Shown one piece after another: positions 1-15,000 of a stretch of DNA of 64,000 nt. The notes beneath the pieces were generated by a model that made no database searches, was not told the DNA's origin, and saw only the letters and a program-made list of their open reading frames with translations. How positions within the stretch are numbered: the first letter of the stretch is position 1; each line of letters opens with the position of its first letter. Source of the stretch: Pristionchus mayeri (taxonomy: Eukaryota > Nematoda > Chromadorea > Rhabditida > Neodiplogasteridae). Both the position numbers and the translations under genes were made by a program. The stretch lies in NCBI GenBank assembly GCA_036245805.1, contig BTRK01000003.1:13742464-13806463 (forward strand), written 5' to 3'.

Positions 1-3000
1 TGTTTTCTTCTTCCACTGACTTTCTCTGCACTACCGCCATCTTGCTGCTTGCAATATCCACTCTGCTGCAGGTTGTGAATGCGGCAGCTGCAGCATCGAG
101 ACGACCGATCGACTGAAGGGAAATACCAAGGTTGAGGTGAGCTGAAAAGGAGGACTTGAATGCATGCGCTTCCGTATGGAAACTGAAGAATTGATTTCCC
201 AATTTTCGTTATTCTTTTTAGTGACAATTTCTACACCAGAAACCATTTGGACATATTTGGAAGCACAACATAGCCCTTTCTATCTTTTCCAATCGTTGAT
301 GAGAACCTTCAGATCTACAAAAATGGAATATCTTCTCACCAGCAGCGAACGAAGGTCTCAGTCTGATCGCCTGTTTGTAGTAAGAAATGGCTGTTGTGGA
401 ATTGCCTCGCTCTGAGTAGAGGACGCCACTAAAGAAATGTATGGTTAGAAATGAATTACCAATAAGAATCCCATGAATTGCACATCATAAATATGGCGCT
501 ACGCCGGATGAGAACTGTGGCATCATGCCGCCTTTGATATATCAAAGCGGAAATGATGTCATAGTTCTCATCCGACCTAGTGCCATAAATATCAGTCGCT
601 GTACATCGGTTGTGTCAAATAGATCAGAGATAATTTATCGTATTTTAAAGAACTACAGCTGCAACAGGATTGTTTAGTCTAATATTCCGTTCAAATAATA
701 TAAAGCTGAAACACAATTTTTATCGGAAATGGTAAAAATACTGTTTTTTTTTGTCTTTTTTCGAGTTTTGTCAAATTATTTTCGTGCGCTTACTGATAGA
801 TATGAGAAAACAAAGATCTCACTCACAGATTGTAGTGTGTCTCAGCCATGGCCGGTCTCCACTCGATCGCCTTCAGATACGCTTCTTCCGCTTCCGCACC
901 GCGACCGCGACGCGCAAGTACGTGACCCATGTTGGCGTAGGCTGAAAATTGATGTTTGATGCCAATATTTTTTAATCTACACCTGTCTATGTATTATTTA
1001 TGTTGCATTTTCTATTGAATAAAATACGTTTTGCTATTTGATCCCTATATTCGTGATTTTCATGATCAAGTTATAAGTCAATGAATCACTTTGCTACCGG
1101 TAGATCCGTAGCTCGTGCACAAACTTGTTTTAACCTTTTGCAGGGCTGACGCTCACAGCGCTCTCGAATAACCTCAGCTCATCCGACCAATCTCCGTTTC
1201 TGGAGATCGTTCTGAAATGTGCTTGTATGAAAAATAGTAATGTCGTTATAATCATTGATATTCACCTTGCTGAGAAGAGAGTCAAGATGCCGGAGAGAAG
1301 TAAGACGAGTGATGATGAATTTCTGCAATTGGGGAAATTAGCGATATCCGTAAAGAATAGAGTTCGAGAAATAATTCTATGGCATCTATATTCTACTCCT
1401 GTGCTCGCATCGCTCAGGCAGTTGAGGGAGGAATGAGGATTTTGGAAGAATTGTTTCAGTATCATAATTGCGCCCACTTTTCCATCCTTTTCTCAGTCCA
1501 TTCTGCTGCAATTCCAACGAGAAGGCAGAATCCAGCAGAGGGAAGGTAGAGCACGCGCTCGGCCAGAACGAAACTGAATATCTTTAGTCAATATTTTGTG
1601 TATTTTGTTTTGGGATCAACAAATCTCGTCAATATATGAGGCCGTTTGCCGAAGAGTCGAGCAACTATGTGTGGGGGCTCGCACATAAAAATTTCGAAAA
1701 TTTGTGGAAAGGGGTTTTCGAGGGCGCTGATCATCATGGTATGCTTCATTTTTGCACCAAACCGACCGGTGCAGCCGGGCTGCACATTGCTCTGTTTTCG
1801 ATTTTCCGAAAAACTCAAAAACTAATGATCCGATTGGCTTGCAATTTATGGAGGTGGTAAATCTAATGATTAATATCATAACACAAAATATAGACTTAAA
1901 ATATATTTATGCAAGTTCATTGTAAAATCACTTCTCGAATAAAAGGGAAAAGTGGAAGCTGAAATTTGGATAGAAAGATGCGCCTTGTCGAGACGATCAT
2001 TTTTCGAATTATATGTATGGGGTTTGCAGACACCACTTTTTTGCTATGAGCCGTTTTCTGCGTCATTATTATCATTTCACAGCTCGCCGATGCGTGGGTA
2101 ATTGAGAATTGAAATATGTTTCACTGCGAATGCAAAACGATGAGACTGATTTGACAATAACTAGTTAATGGAACATGAAACCTATTTCAATTCTCAATTA
2201 CCCACGCATCGGCGAGCTGTGAAATGATAATAATGACGCAGAAAACGGCTCATAGCAAAAAAGTGGTCTCTGCAAACCCCATACATATAATTCGAAAAAT
2301 GATCGTCTCGACAAGGCGCATCTTTCTATCCAAATTTCAGCTTCCACTTTTCCCTTTTCTTCGAGAAGTGATTTTTCTATTAATTTGCATAAATATATTT
2401 TAACTCTATATATTGTGTTACGATATTATAATAATCATTAGATTTACCGCCTCTAAAAATTGCAAATCAATCGGATACTTAGTTTATGAGTTATTTCGGA
2501 ACATCGAAAACAGAGCAATGTGCAGCCCGGCTGCACCGGTCGGTTTGGTGCAAAATGAAGCATACCATGATGATCAGCGCCCTCGAAAACCCCTTTCCCC
2601 AAATATTCGAAATTTTGATGTACCGGCCCTTGTTCGACTCTTCGGCAACCGGCCTCATATGCGGATATATTTCACAAACTTTAGAAGTCAAAATGAAACT
2701 GAATAATCATATACAACTTATCAGCAACAATATGTACCACTTTTATCGTTGATAATGTTAACCTTAAAAGGATGCGAATTCTATTTTTTTTAAATTGCAA
2801 CTCACCCCACGTAGGTGAACAGATTAGAAGAGAGGAGAGCATGGGGTAGAATGAGCAATGAGAGAGCAGTCAGTAGACCGGAGGGGTACTGTAACGAGAG
2901 GTACTGTAGGGTTATTAACAATAATTTCCATTATTACGATAATATGGAACTTATATAATAGTATTGTCCACTAAAAAGACACAGTACACTACAGTACTCA

Positions 3001-6000
3001 CGTACCATTCCAGATCGATCACCGCCCATCACTGTTTCTCGAAACGCTCGTCCGATTACGGTAGCCAGGATAGCGTAGACGATGAGGGAGAGGAGGAATC
3101 GATAATCGAGAGGAGATTCGACGAGAGGAACGGCGTCCATTGACCAGTCGAAGGACAACTGAGATTTTTATTTATGTATTTATTTTCAAAATGCTTATGT
3201 TTCCGGAGTAAGTTTCACATTAGATACAAACACACTTGAATAATTTCGTAGGCAATGTAGTGCTCGGTGACATGTGAAAAATATTTTTTTTATGTCATCA
3301 GCTCTCGTTCATAAATGAATGTCGAACATATACCGACCACTCTGGGGCAGATAAGCATCCAAAGATGGAGCATCGGCAGTGTGAGGAAAGTGAGAGAACG
3401 AACGAGGAGAGAGGGATGGTCGGATGCGGGATTGTCTGAAACAAGCATCATTGTGTATGCAGATCCACCAATCCATTTTTTTTTCTGTGTACATTCATTG
3501 AAAATTTTGGCAATAACCAGTTATTTGGATATAGTGCAGTTTAGGAGTTGATCTTTGATCTCTCCCGACCAAGAATCAGAATGCCCTTACCAGATGGGGA
3601 GAAGGTAGGCTTCTCGAAGGATTGAATTGACAGCCGGGCATAACATAGAAGGGCAGTGAGGAGGAAGAGAGGGGCGATGGATGAGACCTAAAAGGTATGT
3701 TGACCAGTACAGTAGATAAACGCCATTATTCAATTAAACGATGCATTTTCCATGTCTTTTCCTCCAAAATATCTAAAATCTCAACAAAAACTGTAATGTA
3801 AGGGAAAATCAGCATATTTCTTTGCAAAATATTGTGCGCCGACCCCTTCTCCTATCTCATCCTTTATATTCCCGCAACCTCACCCCCACACTTCACACCT
3901 TCCCACAATTATTCCGATTGCTCCTGGCGCTCCTTTCTACCCAGTCTCACACACCTCTTCATTCCCCCTTTCAACTGTGTCCATCTCAATTATCCCCTTC
4001 CCAGCCCTTCCTCCCCACTCTTCCTCTCATTCCTTTCATGAATCCCTGTTCCTTGACCCTGAAGGGAGCGGCCCCTCAGGGTATGAGTGTTAATGTTTTT
4101 GACACTTTCCAGCGATCAACATAGGCTACTGTCTGAGCATGGCAATTTCCGGTACATTAGTGCCACTTGTCGGTTGGAAGAGATGAAGAGATGAGAGTGG
4201 AGGGAACAAGGATATCCACTCAAGGAGGAGTAGGCAATAATACTGTTCTTTAGCCCTTGATTGCATATACCGCCAACCGGAAATGCTCAAATGGTTTAGC
4301 CCTCACAAGTCACTGATGATCGATACATTTTTTGATTGCGCACATCCTTGGAGGCGAGACTTTGAATCTTGCAGTAAACATGCTTTCTCACTTCGACGTA
4401 ATCTCTCTGACTGTTTCGATGAGACATGCAAGAGAAGGGAGAAGAAGCAAAAAATGGAAGGGAAGTGTTGATTTCATTTTCCTCAGTGTTGTCTCTGAAT
4501 AGACATCTGGCTCACTACAGTAAGTCATTTTGATGTTTTCGATGGACGCCGCTTACACATTGATTGCACATCTCTCACTGACACTTTTATCAAGTTGTAA
4601 CATAAGTTTTGTCGCGTCCAATCTCTTATGCATTTTAACCTCAGAAATTCTTCGAATTAATTTAATCTCAATTTCGTTATTCATCATCAGTGAGGGCCTT
4701 CGTACTCTTTCTTACGCGCTTTACTTCAGTCCTGTCAAGGCAGTTGAGGAGGCACATTAGTCAGACAAAGTTGTACTGAGATAAGGATTAGAAATCATTT
4801 TCACGCATCAGCTCTTCTTGAAAAGGATAAATTATGCCGATTTTGTGTGATTTGCGTAAAGTACTACATATGTGCATAATTTTGAACCACTCACGGATAA
4901 TGACAAACGAAAATCGTTTTAGAAATGTAGACGAGTTTGTATAATGTGGATGGTTGGTGACGGTCGCGAAAACTTTCGCAAGCCGAATTTTCTTCTCAGT
5001 AGATATCCAGATCCAAATAGTGGTGGAATATAGTTCACCCAAAGTGGTCAGTGTGCAGACAAAGTTTGGGGTAGATTGGGTTCTGTTGAGATAAGTGGCT
5101 CCATTCAGAACGATGGTATGTAAATTAAACTACTGAAATCGGCACTTTGTTCATATTCCTACCTCGCACACATGTTCAATATCTGATTTGTTGTGTCCAT
5201 CCGAACCATAAACCCTTCCCTTACTAGTATCTACTTGGGATAAGTTTGGAAATAAATAGCTTTTGAATGACAATCCTTATTTTAATAAAAATTCAAATTT
5301 CCCACAAGTGGAGTGTTCTTTCTCTCACTTGTTTAATGATAAATTATACCTCCATGAGTGGTAATTGAACGCACTTATGTTAGTCACTGTTGTTGCAATT
5401 CTGGATTCAGAAGAGTTGGTCAAGTTGGCTACGAATCAGCGGCTAACCTTACACTCAGTGAAGTATATCTTTGGTTCCGCTCAACATAGCACCATCTGGC
5501 GTATATTTTAAAAGAGCATTGACGGGGTATATCACCATGCTGTAGAAGTTTGGTTCATTATTCATCTCTGCGAACTAGCACCCGATCAAACGAATTAATA
5601 AAATCTGCACCAAATTTAAATCAGTTTATATTAATATTTTTCGCATAGCCAGCGTGCGCAGTTCAGCTCTACCCTATGGTTTGAATGTGCATGAACACCC
5701 CAAACATATACTAGGAAGTCAGGCATTGATAATGTTTGAGAAGTATCCTTCATGGAAATATTGTGAACCTCCGAGATGCGACAAAACTTATGTTACAACC
5801 TAATAGTTATCATTAAAACCCTACTACACGTGGAGTCAATTCGAAACTTATTTTAGTTCCGCCTAACATTGTGTCCCTCAGTCATTTTGTACCCGTACTG
5901 AAATTTAACCCCCAAGCATGAGCATCCTTCTAGTGTATCTCATTACTTCCCTTCTCTGAATACAATACTCATTCACCGGGAGGGCCTTGCTCACTTCATT

Positions 6001-9000
6001 CTACAGAATCTCTCGTCGGTTAGCGAAGGCGAGAGACTGTGTAAAAGGGAGAGAGTAGGATCCTTAGAATGCACTCTCACTTCTGCACACTCTGTCGTCA
6101 GCCGGAAGACTATGAGCCTTCATATCGCCCCTGAGGGCACATGAAACGTCATTAGGCAAATGGAAAGCCCGCCTATGAATATGCCGACTACTGGGTGACA
6201 ATTAGGAAGGATAGTCTCGGTTGATCTTTGTAGCCATCCTTCTAACTCGTTATTGTGATCGTTTTCCGTTAAACTATCGCCAGTTGGTCAGAAATACGCT
6301 ACAGATTAAGCCAATGATTAGGCATCCCTGGGAGTAGTATTACCCTATCAACCCTCTCCATCCCCGTATGGGCATACATACTCATCTCCAATTAGCCCCA
6401 ATCAACTCATGAGAGAAATATGACGGGAGATTGGGCTAATTATCGCCGACCCTGAGAGGGTAGTAGATGCCACCACCTAGCATATCTCCGGCACTAGTGT
6501 TTCATCGAGATCGATTAAACAATTATTTTTTTTGAAATACAAAGGCCAGAGGCTACTGCAGGATTCATCCAGACTAATTAGTTTACAGGCAATAGCGATC
6601 ATGGGAATTCAGTGTCCTTCACTACCGTAATCGATGTATACCGTACCTTTCGTAGATCGATGACTCGTTTTACGCCGATCAATACTGGCAGTACGATGGC
6701 CGTTTCCTTGCACGCGACGCCGATTACGGTAAGAACAGCGGTGTACGGTAGCGACTGAGGAATATCGATATTTTGCAAATTGTTAGAAATCGGTGAAGGG
6801 GATTTTGATTTGAACCTACCGTATCCGCCACTAATCCGGTCAGGAAGCAGAGTGAAGCGAGAAGATCGGCACGACCGACGATGCCTGATGTTACAACTGA
6901 TTAGTGGTATTTATTTTCTCACGAATCCGGACGACTTAATGTTAATCAAAGGTACTGCCTATACAGGGTGCGGCATAAATATTGCGACACTTATTTCGAA
7001 TAGTATCTCACGAACAAGTTAGAGCCAAGATTCCAATTTACACCTAAATCTATATCAGTGCATTACATCTAACATATAAGTAATAGGCTTCATACTTATG
7101 CCTGGCTTCATAGAATGGAGGCAAAATCTAATAATAAATTTTGCTCACTGCGCCGTTCATAGTTTCAGAAAAAGTTCATTATAAAAAGCTATCCCAAAAG
7201 CGACGGACCTTCCAACTGGGATGAGTATGAAGAGAATCTCTTACACTATATCGTCATAACGGCTAATATTATGTACGATATCTGGATCACAAGAAACACA
7301 CAGTTGATGAGCAATAGGTATAGGTAGTCATGATCATGCTCATAAGGCATGTTTCGAGATTTTATTCGGAATGTTGATACCGCTATGTAACTCTACATAA
7401 CTTTCAACAGAGCCAAGTTATCATATTTCCTTGCATTAAATCGAACGGGCACGTTGAATTAAGGACAGAAATAGGCACGCCAAAATATCGCTCATATCGG
7501 CACTTTTCGACATTGGTCAATATTTTATGAAACAGAATCTGCGTTCTCCACTGAATAGAACATATTTTCGAAATCTATAATGATGGAGAATTATGAAAAA
7601 ATGCAGACATTTCAATACCTAACGGATTCGATGAATACTGTTTCTTAATCGTAAAAATATTTTTCTAGCGCCGTTCGAATTGGACAAATTAACAAACATT
7701 TCTGAAACTTTTGCGCATCTGAGAAAATAATTGAACACATATTTAGACTCATGAATGGTTGTACTTCTTAGGAAAAAAATTATAGGAACTACAAATTATT
7801 CATACTTGTAAGACGACACAAAGAATTAAATTGGATCCTAAAGCGAAAAGGGCATATTTTTTCAAACAAATTTTCCAGAAGCTCAAATTCGGGAAATATT
7901 TGAATTACCTCGCCCATATTTATATACCAACCACTTGGGTGCCTTAGAGACATACTTGCAAAATTTGAGGAAATAGCACCAGCGGAGAGTGGATATGGTA
8001 AAGAATCAAAAGTGTCGCAATATTTATGCCGCACCCTGTATTATAATATTCGTGAAACTCAATGGAAATCAAATATATCAAATTCACTGAGAACCTTGAG
8101 AATAATAAAATATGAAAAATGAATTAAGATGGTCTAGTCGTTACTACAGTGTGGTCTCGCTTGCATCATCCCTTCTCAATCCTCACTCACCTGCTACTGC
8201 CTCGCAGTGGATGGGGTGAACAGCAAAGAGAAGAGCGGAGAAGAGACGAGCAACTGAGAGGAGAGATCAAAGATGAATCATTCATAACCATGAACAATGA
8301 ATCAAAGATTATGAACGTAATGTTGAGAATTACTGTTTTGGACTATGATTCATCGAATATGTTTCAGTGTGTACATGATAGATTTTGTGAGCTCTGCGAA
8401 TCATTAGGTCGCGGGCATTTCAAATAAAAACAAAAACATACAAACAATCAATTCATTCATTATCGAATAAACGGTCATGGCTGACAGAGATCAAAGATCA
8501 ATCCACTCTCACCTCTGCTGCTCAGATTTCGTTCGGATATCCTTAGCACCATCAATGAGCAGATGATGTGCAGCAGCACGTTGACTATGTGAAATCTGAA
8601 AAATCAATATTTGTCACCGTCCCAGAGATTCTGTGGCACTGAGCCAACCCCTTTCTATACTAAACAGTATTTATCAACGCCTCAAGAAGGCGAGGTCTCT
8701 CCCCTGGCGGAAGCACCCATTTCCTGTCTTCCTATGGGCAGTAGCCACTCTTTCATCTTAGCGTGCTCTCTAGAGGGTCAGAGAAGGAGAGATAGTATGG
8801 AATACGGAGAGAGATCCTATCCCGAGTGTTCTTCTTGTTGCGTGACGGGTCCACTAATCCAATTTTCGAAGTGGAGAGAAAGAGGAAGACCCCTTCTTCC
8901 AGGGCATTCCTATGCTTACTACTCTAGCATTCACTTGTAATAGAGTCAATGAGATATCGGGCAAAATCAAAGCTACTCAAGTAAGAAATCTCCTGCTCGG

Positions 9001-12000
9001 ATATTAACTCCTTTCTTGTACGATCATCTGAACAATCCTAACCACGAAGGGGGACATACGAATTGAGTAGATGGATCGGGGTATGATGCACAAGATCAAA
9101 AACCAATACTCACCCAAGAGGTTTGAGGCCATAAAGCAGATAATTGAGCCGGAAGGAGAGTGTAGTCAGAGGTCGCCATGATTTGTGCGATCCCTAAAGG
9201 TGTGTTTTTGAAATATTGTGTATCAAGATATTCTCGAGATATTGGTGATTCTTACTTATGCTGGTTTTTCCCAGAGGGTATTCTAAAGATTCAGGCATAT
9301 GAAAACTTACTTTCGAGCTGATGGGCCCTCCCCAGAAGTCGTTGAAGAAAGAGAAGGAGGACGAGATGACGTCAGGATTGGAGACGATCGCTTGGCTGGA
9401 ATAAGTGGTTGATACATAATTGTTTGATCAAAGTTTGTGATACGTTTCAGGGATAATTTTTGTTCATTTATTATTTTTAATCCCACAATTTGAATTGTAT
9501 CACTACTACACCCAACAATTGGTGCTTGTTGTATCCTCCTCTTCGGTTATCTATCACCCCTCTGCCCTCAAGCTATCATTGCCCTCTCGGGAGCTTCTCC
9601 CTCTCTTTCTCTGTCTCTCTCATTTCTCCATACTCTTTTGCCTTCTCTAACCGGTGTAAGATCACATGAAAATGAGAGAGCGCCTTTAAATCTGAGAAAT
9701 TGTGGTCAAACACGGCGTAAGAAGCGGCTAATAGCGATGAGCAAGGGAGCGAGAGAGTGGGCGAATGGAAGAGAGTGCGAGAAAAAGAGAGATGGGCGAG
9801 AGAGTGGGTAAATATGAGAGAGTGCCTTGCGTAATTCCGTTCTTTCTCTATTGAAGTGTGATCATTTTTTGCGCTCTCTTGATTCTCACACTATCGTCTA
9901 AATATCAGATGTCGTTCACAGATGGACCTGATTTGTTTCGTGTAGGTCTAATTAATTACCACCCAAGATGCCCCTTTCATCTCATCTAACCTAGAGATGA
10001 TCGCGATACGCGATATTGTGATAACCATTGGAATCGGAGTTCTTTGTTAGGGAGTGGAGGGATTATAAATGCCCATCTGTGGCACTGCTGGTTTATTATT
10101 GTCCCTTTGTTCGCTTCCATTATCCGATCTTCTTTCATGGCACCCGAGCAATCTGTCACTAAATTTCAAAGTAAGGACGACTATAACCTGATCAGCATAA
10201 ATGAGCCACTGGAAATGGCTCTGCTATTAGTATCAGATGTCCTTACTAGCCTACTCCCTCTGACCGCTCCCTCGAGACCCATCCATTATCATCCTTAAAC
10301 GTTTCTCATTTATTCCCTCCCCGAGGCAAGAAAGGCCCGTGCAACAAGTGGATTAGTGCGGGGATGGGGACCTTTTCCCCAGTTGTCTCTAGAGACGAGA
10401 TAGTGTGTCGAATGAAGAGATACACAGGGAGAACAGAGTCTTCCCGGGACATCCTAACTTTTCGCGGTTCGTCGAGTCTCCTCATTGTGTTGCGCATGGA
10501 GCGATAATTGGTGTAGAAACCTCGAACGAGAGGTGTGCAAGCTAGTAGTAGGGGATGAGGAGGTAGTGTACAACTACGCTCGTCTTCGATAAGTATTTTT
10601 GTCATAATATTATGCGGGAAATGAAAAACGCCCGGCTCGGGCATTCAAGCGTGATGCCGCCGAGACAGGGGAAGCCTCATTGAACTTCTACACAAAAATT
10701 CGAGAGTAGGGGCATAATACTTCTCGGCAACCCCTTATTGGCACGATTCCAGATGAATATCAAGCAAGGATCTGACCTAATCCGTCTCCATTATCCCCGG
10801 TCATCCCGTCACATTACCGAGTCTGTCAGGAGTACTCTGAGTGATGCTCAACAGAGGAACTGTCAGTATGGAAATCGGTGAACTCTCTCTGTTACCGCCT
10901 TCCACGTAAAAATGTTAGAATGAATCGTTATAACGTTAAATTTGATAATATCAACCCAAAATTCCATGCTCTCATACACGATTTGCGTGAATCATCATGA
11001 AAAATGACTTTCTGACCACCCATTTTTCAAATTCTCCTCAAGATAGATGGCTCACGGATGTCCATGACCCCTACCTGTCACATTCCCTACGAACATCATC
11101 CATCTCTTCACATGCTCCCGTATTTCTCGAGAGTCTTTCTCTCTGTATTCATCATACTCTCTAGCCAGTCAGACTGAGTGAGACAATTCCTCCCCTCTTT
11201 CCGTTCATACGATGTAGATGCACGGGCGATAATGGCTTATGGGATCCATTCGGCAGCCGTTTATTCCATTTCCCCTTCTTTTCTTCCCTCTCTCTAGTGG
11301 GCAAAAACAGCTACTGAGAACATGTGAGAAACCGCGCTTTTAAGAGGCACTAAAACGCGGTTGGATCGGTGTATGAAGAAGGGAAAGTGGGGTTGGAAGA
11401 AGTGGTGTGACTGCCGTTAAATTTGACTTTCCTTCCGAAGAACGTAATTTGAATGGCGAAATTGGCTACTCGTCCCGTCATGAATAAGAAATGCGCATCG
11501 TCTTTCAATTGACTCCCTTCCCTCTCTCGGGCCAAAACGGCTGCTGGGCCTCAGAATTAATTCCACTCTTATTACTGCAGACTATCTGAGAGGGCAGAGA
11601 GAGCGAGAGAGCACAATAAATTGCGAGAGTGCAGAGAGGATTTCGAGAGCCTTGTTTGCTGATAGGATAAGCTGTGCGTGAGGTCGACCCGGGCCTACTT
11701 CCGGACAGGGCAATTGGAGCCTTCAGGAGTTGTGTAACTCGTCTGAGACATACAGGGGAGAATATTATTTTTAAAAATGTAGGTACAAAGTTCTAGCGAT
11801 ATAGTAAGTGAAAAAGTGGGAAATTCTAAGTCTAGTGTCAAATCGGATAAACCCCATAGTGAAAGTGTTCCCACTATCTATCCCTCGATCTTCGATGGGA
11901 GATTAGGGGGAATACCCTTGCCTGTTGCACATCTAATGGGTTCGGAACGGATGAGAGTTGCGATAAAGTTGGCTCTCTTCGGTTTGCATGCTCTCTCGCC

Positions 12001-15000
12001 TCTCTATCACATACGAGAAACTGCTGGGAAATGAGATAGCAGGGATGGCTAGAGAGTGAAGGAAGTTAGAGGGCACAAAGAGAACAGTCTTTGTCCCTTT
12101 GTTTCCAGGAATGAAAGGCCGAAAGTTTCGCCCCGGTTGTCATTAGCGTTTTTGCCTTTCCGCCCAAAGAAGTGAAGTCTTGTACTCTCTCATTTCCATC
12201 TCTCATTCTCTGTGACTGGTTAGAGATCGACTGAAAATTAGAGAGAAATAGTCCTCCGCAAAAGCAAAATGACTGCGTCTGGCAAGTAATTAGCCAAATG
12301 GAGTGCTATCCTTTACATTGCTCACCTCACAGTGGGGTAAGTGTCCACGGCAACCTCTATTGCTACGAGTGTTGTGCTAACGATCTAACGATCTACACGC
12401 TCACGCAGTACATGGGCCTTGCAAACTGATGTGTACGGGCGGACCCAACTAAACCCTAGCTCGGATAAGTTAGGGTAAACAGAGCACCAAACTGGCTGCG
12501 ACAAGTCCCCCCACCCGCCCGAGTCCTCCGCGCCCCCTCCCTGCCCGTGTACGATGTCGCTCGGTGCATAGGGGCAGAGCGATCCAATCTCGGAGCCCTC
12601 AGGACATCTTTCTGGACCCACCGACCACCCCCGAACCCCCCGTCACGACCAGGACTTCCGAGTATGCACCCTCAACGGCCGCACCATTGCATCCGAGGCT
12701 TCCATCGCCACCCTAGAACAGTCGTTCGAAGGGATTCGCTACGATGTAGTGTGCCTCCAGGAGACCAAGTCACTGACTCTCGTCGAACGTACCCTCACTG
12801 AAGGCGCCCGACTCATCCTCGGACCTAAGGTGACTGGGAAAAACGTAGGCGGAGTTGGTTTCCTCATCCACCCGCGTCTCGTCCCCTCCATCCTTTCCTT
12901 CACCGTCCACTCCCCCCGTATCGCCGTCCTCCGCATTCGAATCGGCAGATCTTCTATCTCCGTCTTCTCCATCTACGCCCCCACTTCGGCAGCCAAATTG
13001 GAAGAGCGGGAATCCTTGACTTCCGCACCGGCCCCTTCGTCAGCGACCCCAACGGAGATCCGGATGACCTACTCAGAGACTTCCTCTCTCGCACGCGCTC
13101 CTTCCATGCCAATTCCTTCTTCCAGAAGAAGTCGAGTAGGCGATGGACATGGGTGTCTGCGGGAGAAGCCAGAAAGACCCGTCTCGAGTTAGACCACTTC
13201 ATCACAAATCGCCGCTGTATGGCCCAAGACGTTTCGGTCGTGAGTGGATTCACATTCCCCTCCGACCACAGACTCGTCCGTGCACGGATTCGCCTGGATG
13301 TGAAGATTGAGAAGAGCTGGAGATACTCTAAGAGGAAGACGCCCCGTCCCGATATTGATCCCCTTCGATACGAGGAAGCCATCCGCAAGTACGAATGGAG
13401 AACGGACCCCGATCCCTCGAAGGACTACTCCCTCTTAGGCCCCGACAGGATCAGCACAGCCATGCTTCGCAACGGTGGTCCCCCTCTCCACTCTCTCCTT
13501 GCCGGCCGATTTAGCCGCTACTTCGCCAACATGGACTTCTCCAGCCAATGGAAAGGGTCGAACTCCATCCTCATCCACAAGAAAGGAGACCACGCCGACC
13601 TCAACAACTTCCGCCCGATCGCCCTTCTTTCCATTCCATACAAGCTCTTCACAAAAGTGCTTGTTACGCGAATGGAACGGACGTTGGACGATGCTCAGCC
13701 AGTTGAGCAAGCAGGATTCCGCCGCCGGTTTGGATGCATCGACCATATCCACACCTTGTCCACCATCATCGAACACCATCGAGAGTTCCACCTTCCACTC
13801 GGCCTAGTCTTTGTCGACTACTGCAAGGCCTTCGACAGCGTGGAGGTGCCGGCAGTGCTCAATGCCCTTGCCCGATCTGGAGTCGACTCTTCCTACGTAC
13901 AGTGCCTCTCGAGTCACTGAATTCCGGTTGCTACACCGAGATGAAGCCATTCTACCGGCCTGTTCGCATTCCAATCGGCAAGGGAGTACGGCAAGGAGAC
14001 ACGATCTCCCCCAAGCTCTTCACGGCCGCCCTGCAGGATTGCATGAGAGATCTCGACTGGAGCGAAGTCGGAGTCACCATCGACGGGAAGAACCTCTCCC
14101 ATCTTCGCTTCGCCGACGACATCGTACTACTCGGGACGGATACATCAACTCTGGAAAGGATGCTGAATGAGCTAGCCGAGACAGGAGAGAAGATAGGTCT
14201 CTCCATCAACCGAAAGAAGACCCAATTGATGAAGAACGAGTGGTGTCCCGGCCCCGACATCTCGCTTCACGGTGACCCACTCGAGGAGACGGACTCATAC
14301 GTGTACCTCGGACGTGAGCTCCGTTGTGACGGATCCCTACGGACGGAGCTTCTGAGGAGGAAGAGAGCAGCCTGGGCCGCCTTCGGGAGCATCAGAGAGG
14401 TCACATCGCAACTCCAAGATGCGAAGCTACGCGCCTCTCTCTTCGACTCTCACGTCCTTCCAGCCCTCTGCTATGCTGCCGAAACTTGGCCTCTAACGAC
14501 GACAGTCCTCTCCTTCGTGCAGACTACTCATCGTGCTCTGGAGAGGTCACTTGTCGGGACGAGCCTTCACACGATGCGAGAAGCGAACCGAAGCAGCGAA
14601 GATATCCGACGCCTCTCCCTCCTCACCGACCCAGTCGACTACATCAGGAGAGCGAAGCATCGCTGGGCTGGACACGACTGAGACGAGACGACGATCGATG
14701 GTCTACGAGAGTCACGCAGTGGTTTCCTCCTCCCGATCTCACTCGCCCACAAGGAAGACCACCCGTCAGATGGAGAGATTCGATCGAGGAGTACGCGAAG
14801 ATGCCCTACAGCACCGGACGATCCACCAGATCTTCCGCTACGAGAGCCCCCTACCGCCATTGGACCACGCGGGCACGCGATAGAGAAGACTGGCGGACTT
14901 GTGATCCACGCGGCACCGGCCGTTGAAGATGGATCTTCTAAGTATCTAAGTAAGTAAGTGCTATTTTGGCGCAACGGAAGAAAAAAAGTCAGCTGCCTTC

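Noticed and set aside
10306..10644. 112-aa frame on the minus strand in TMTC intron 1
   Set aside because: No domain, no splice partner and low-complexity composition. It lies inside a confidently bounded intron.
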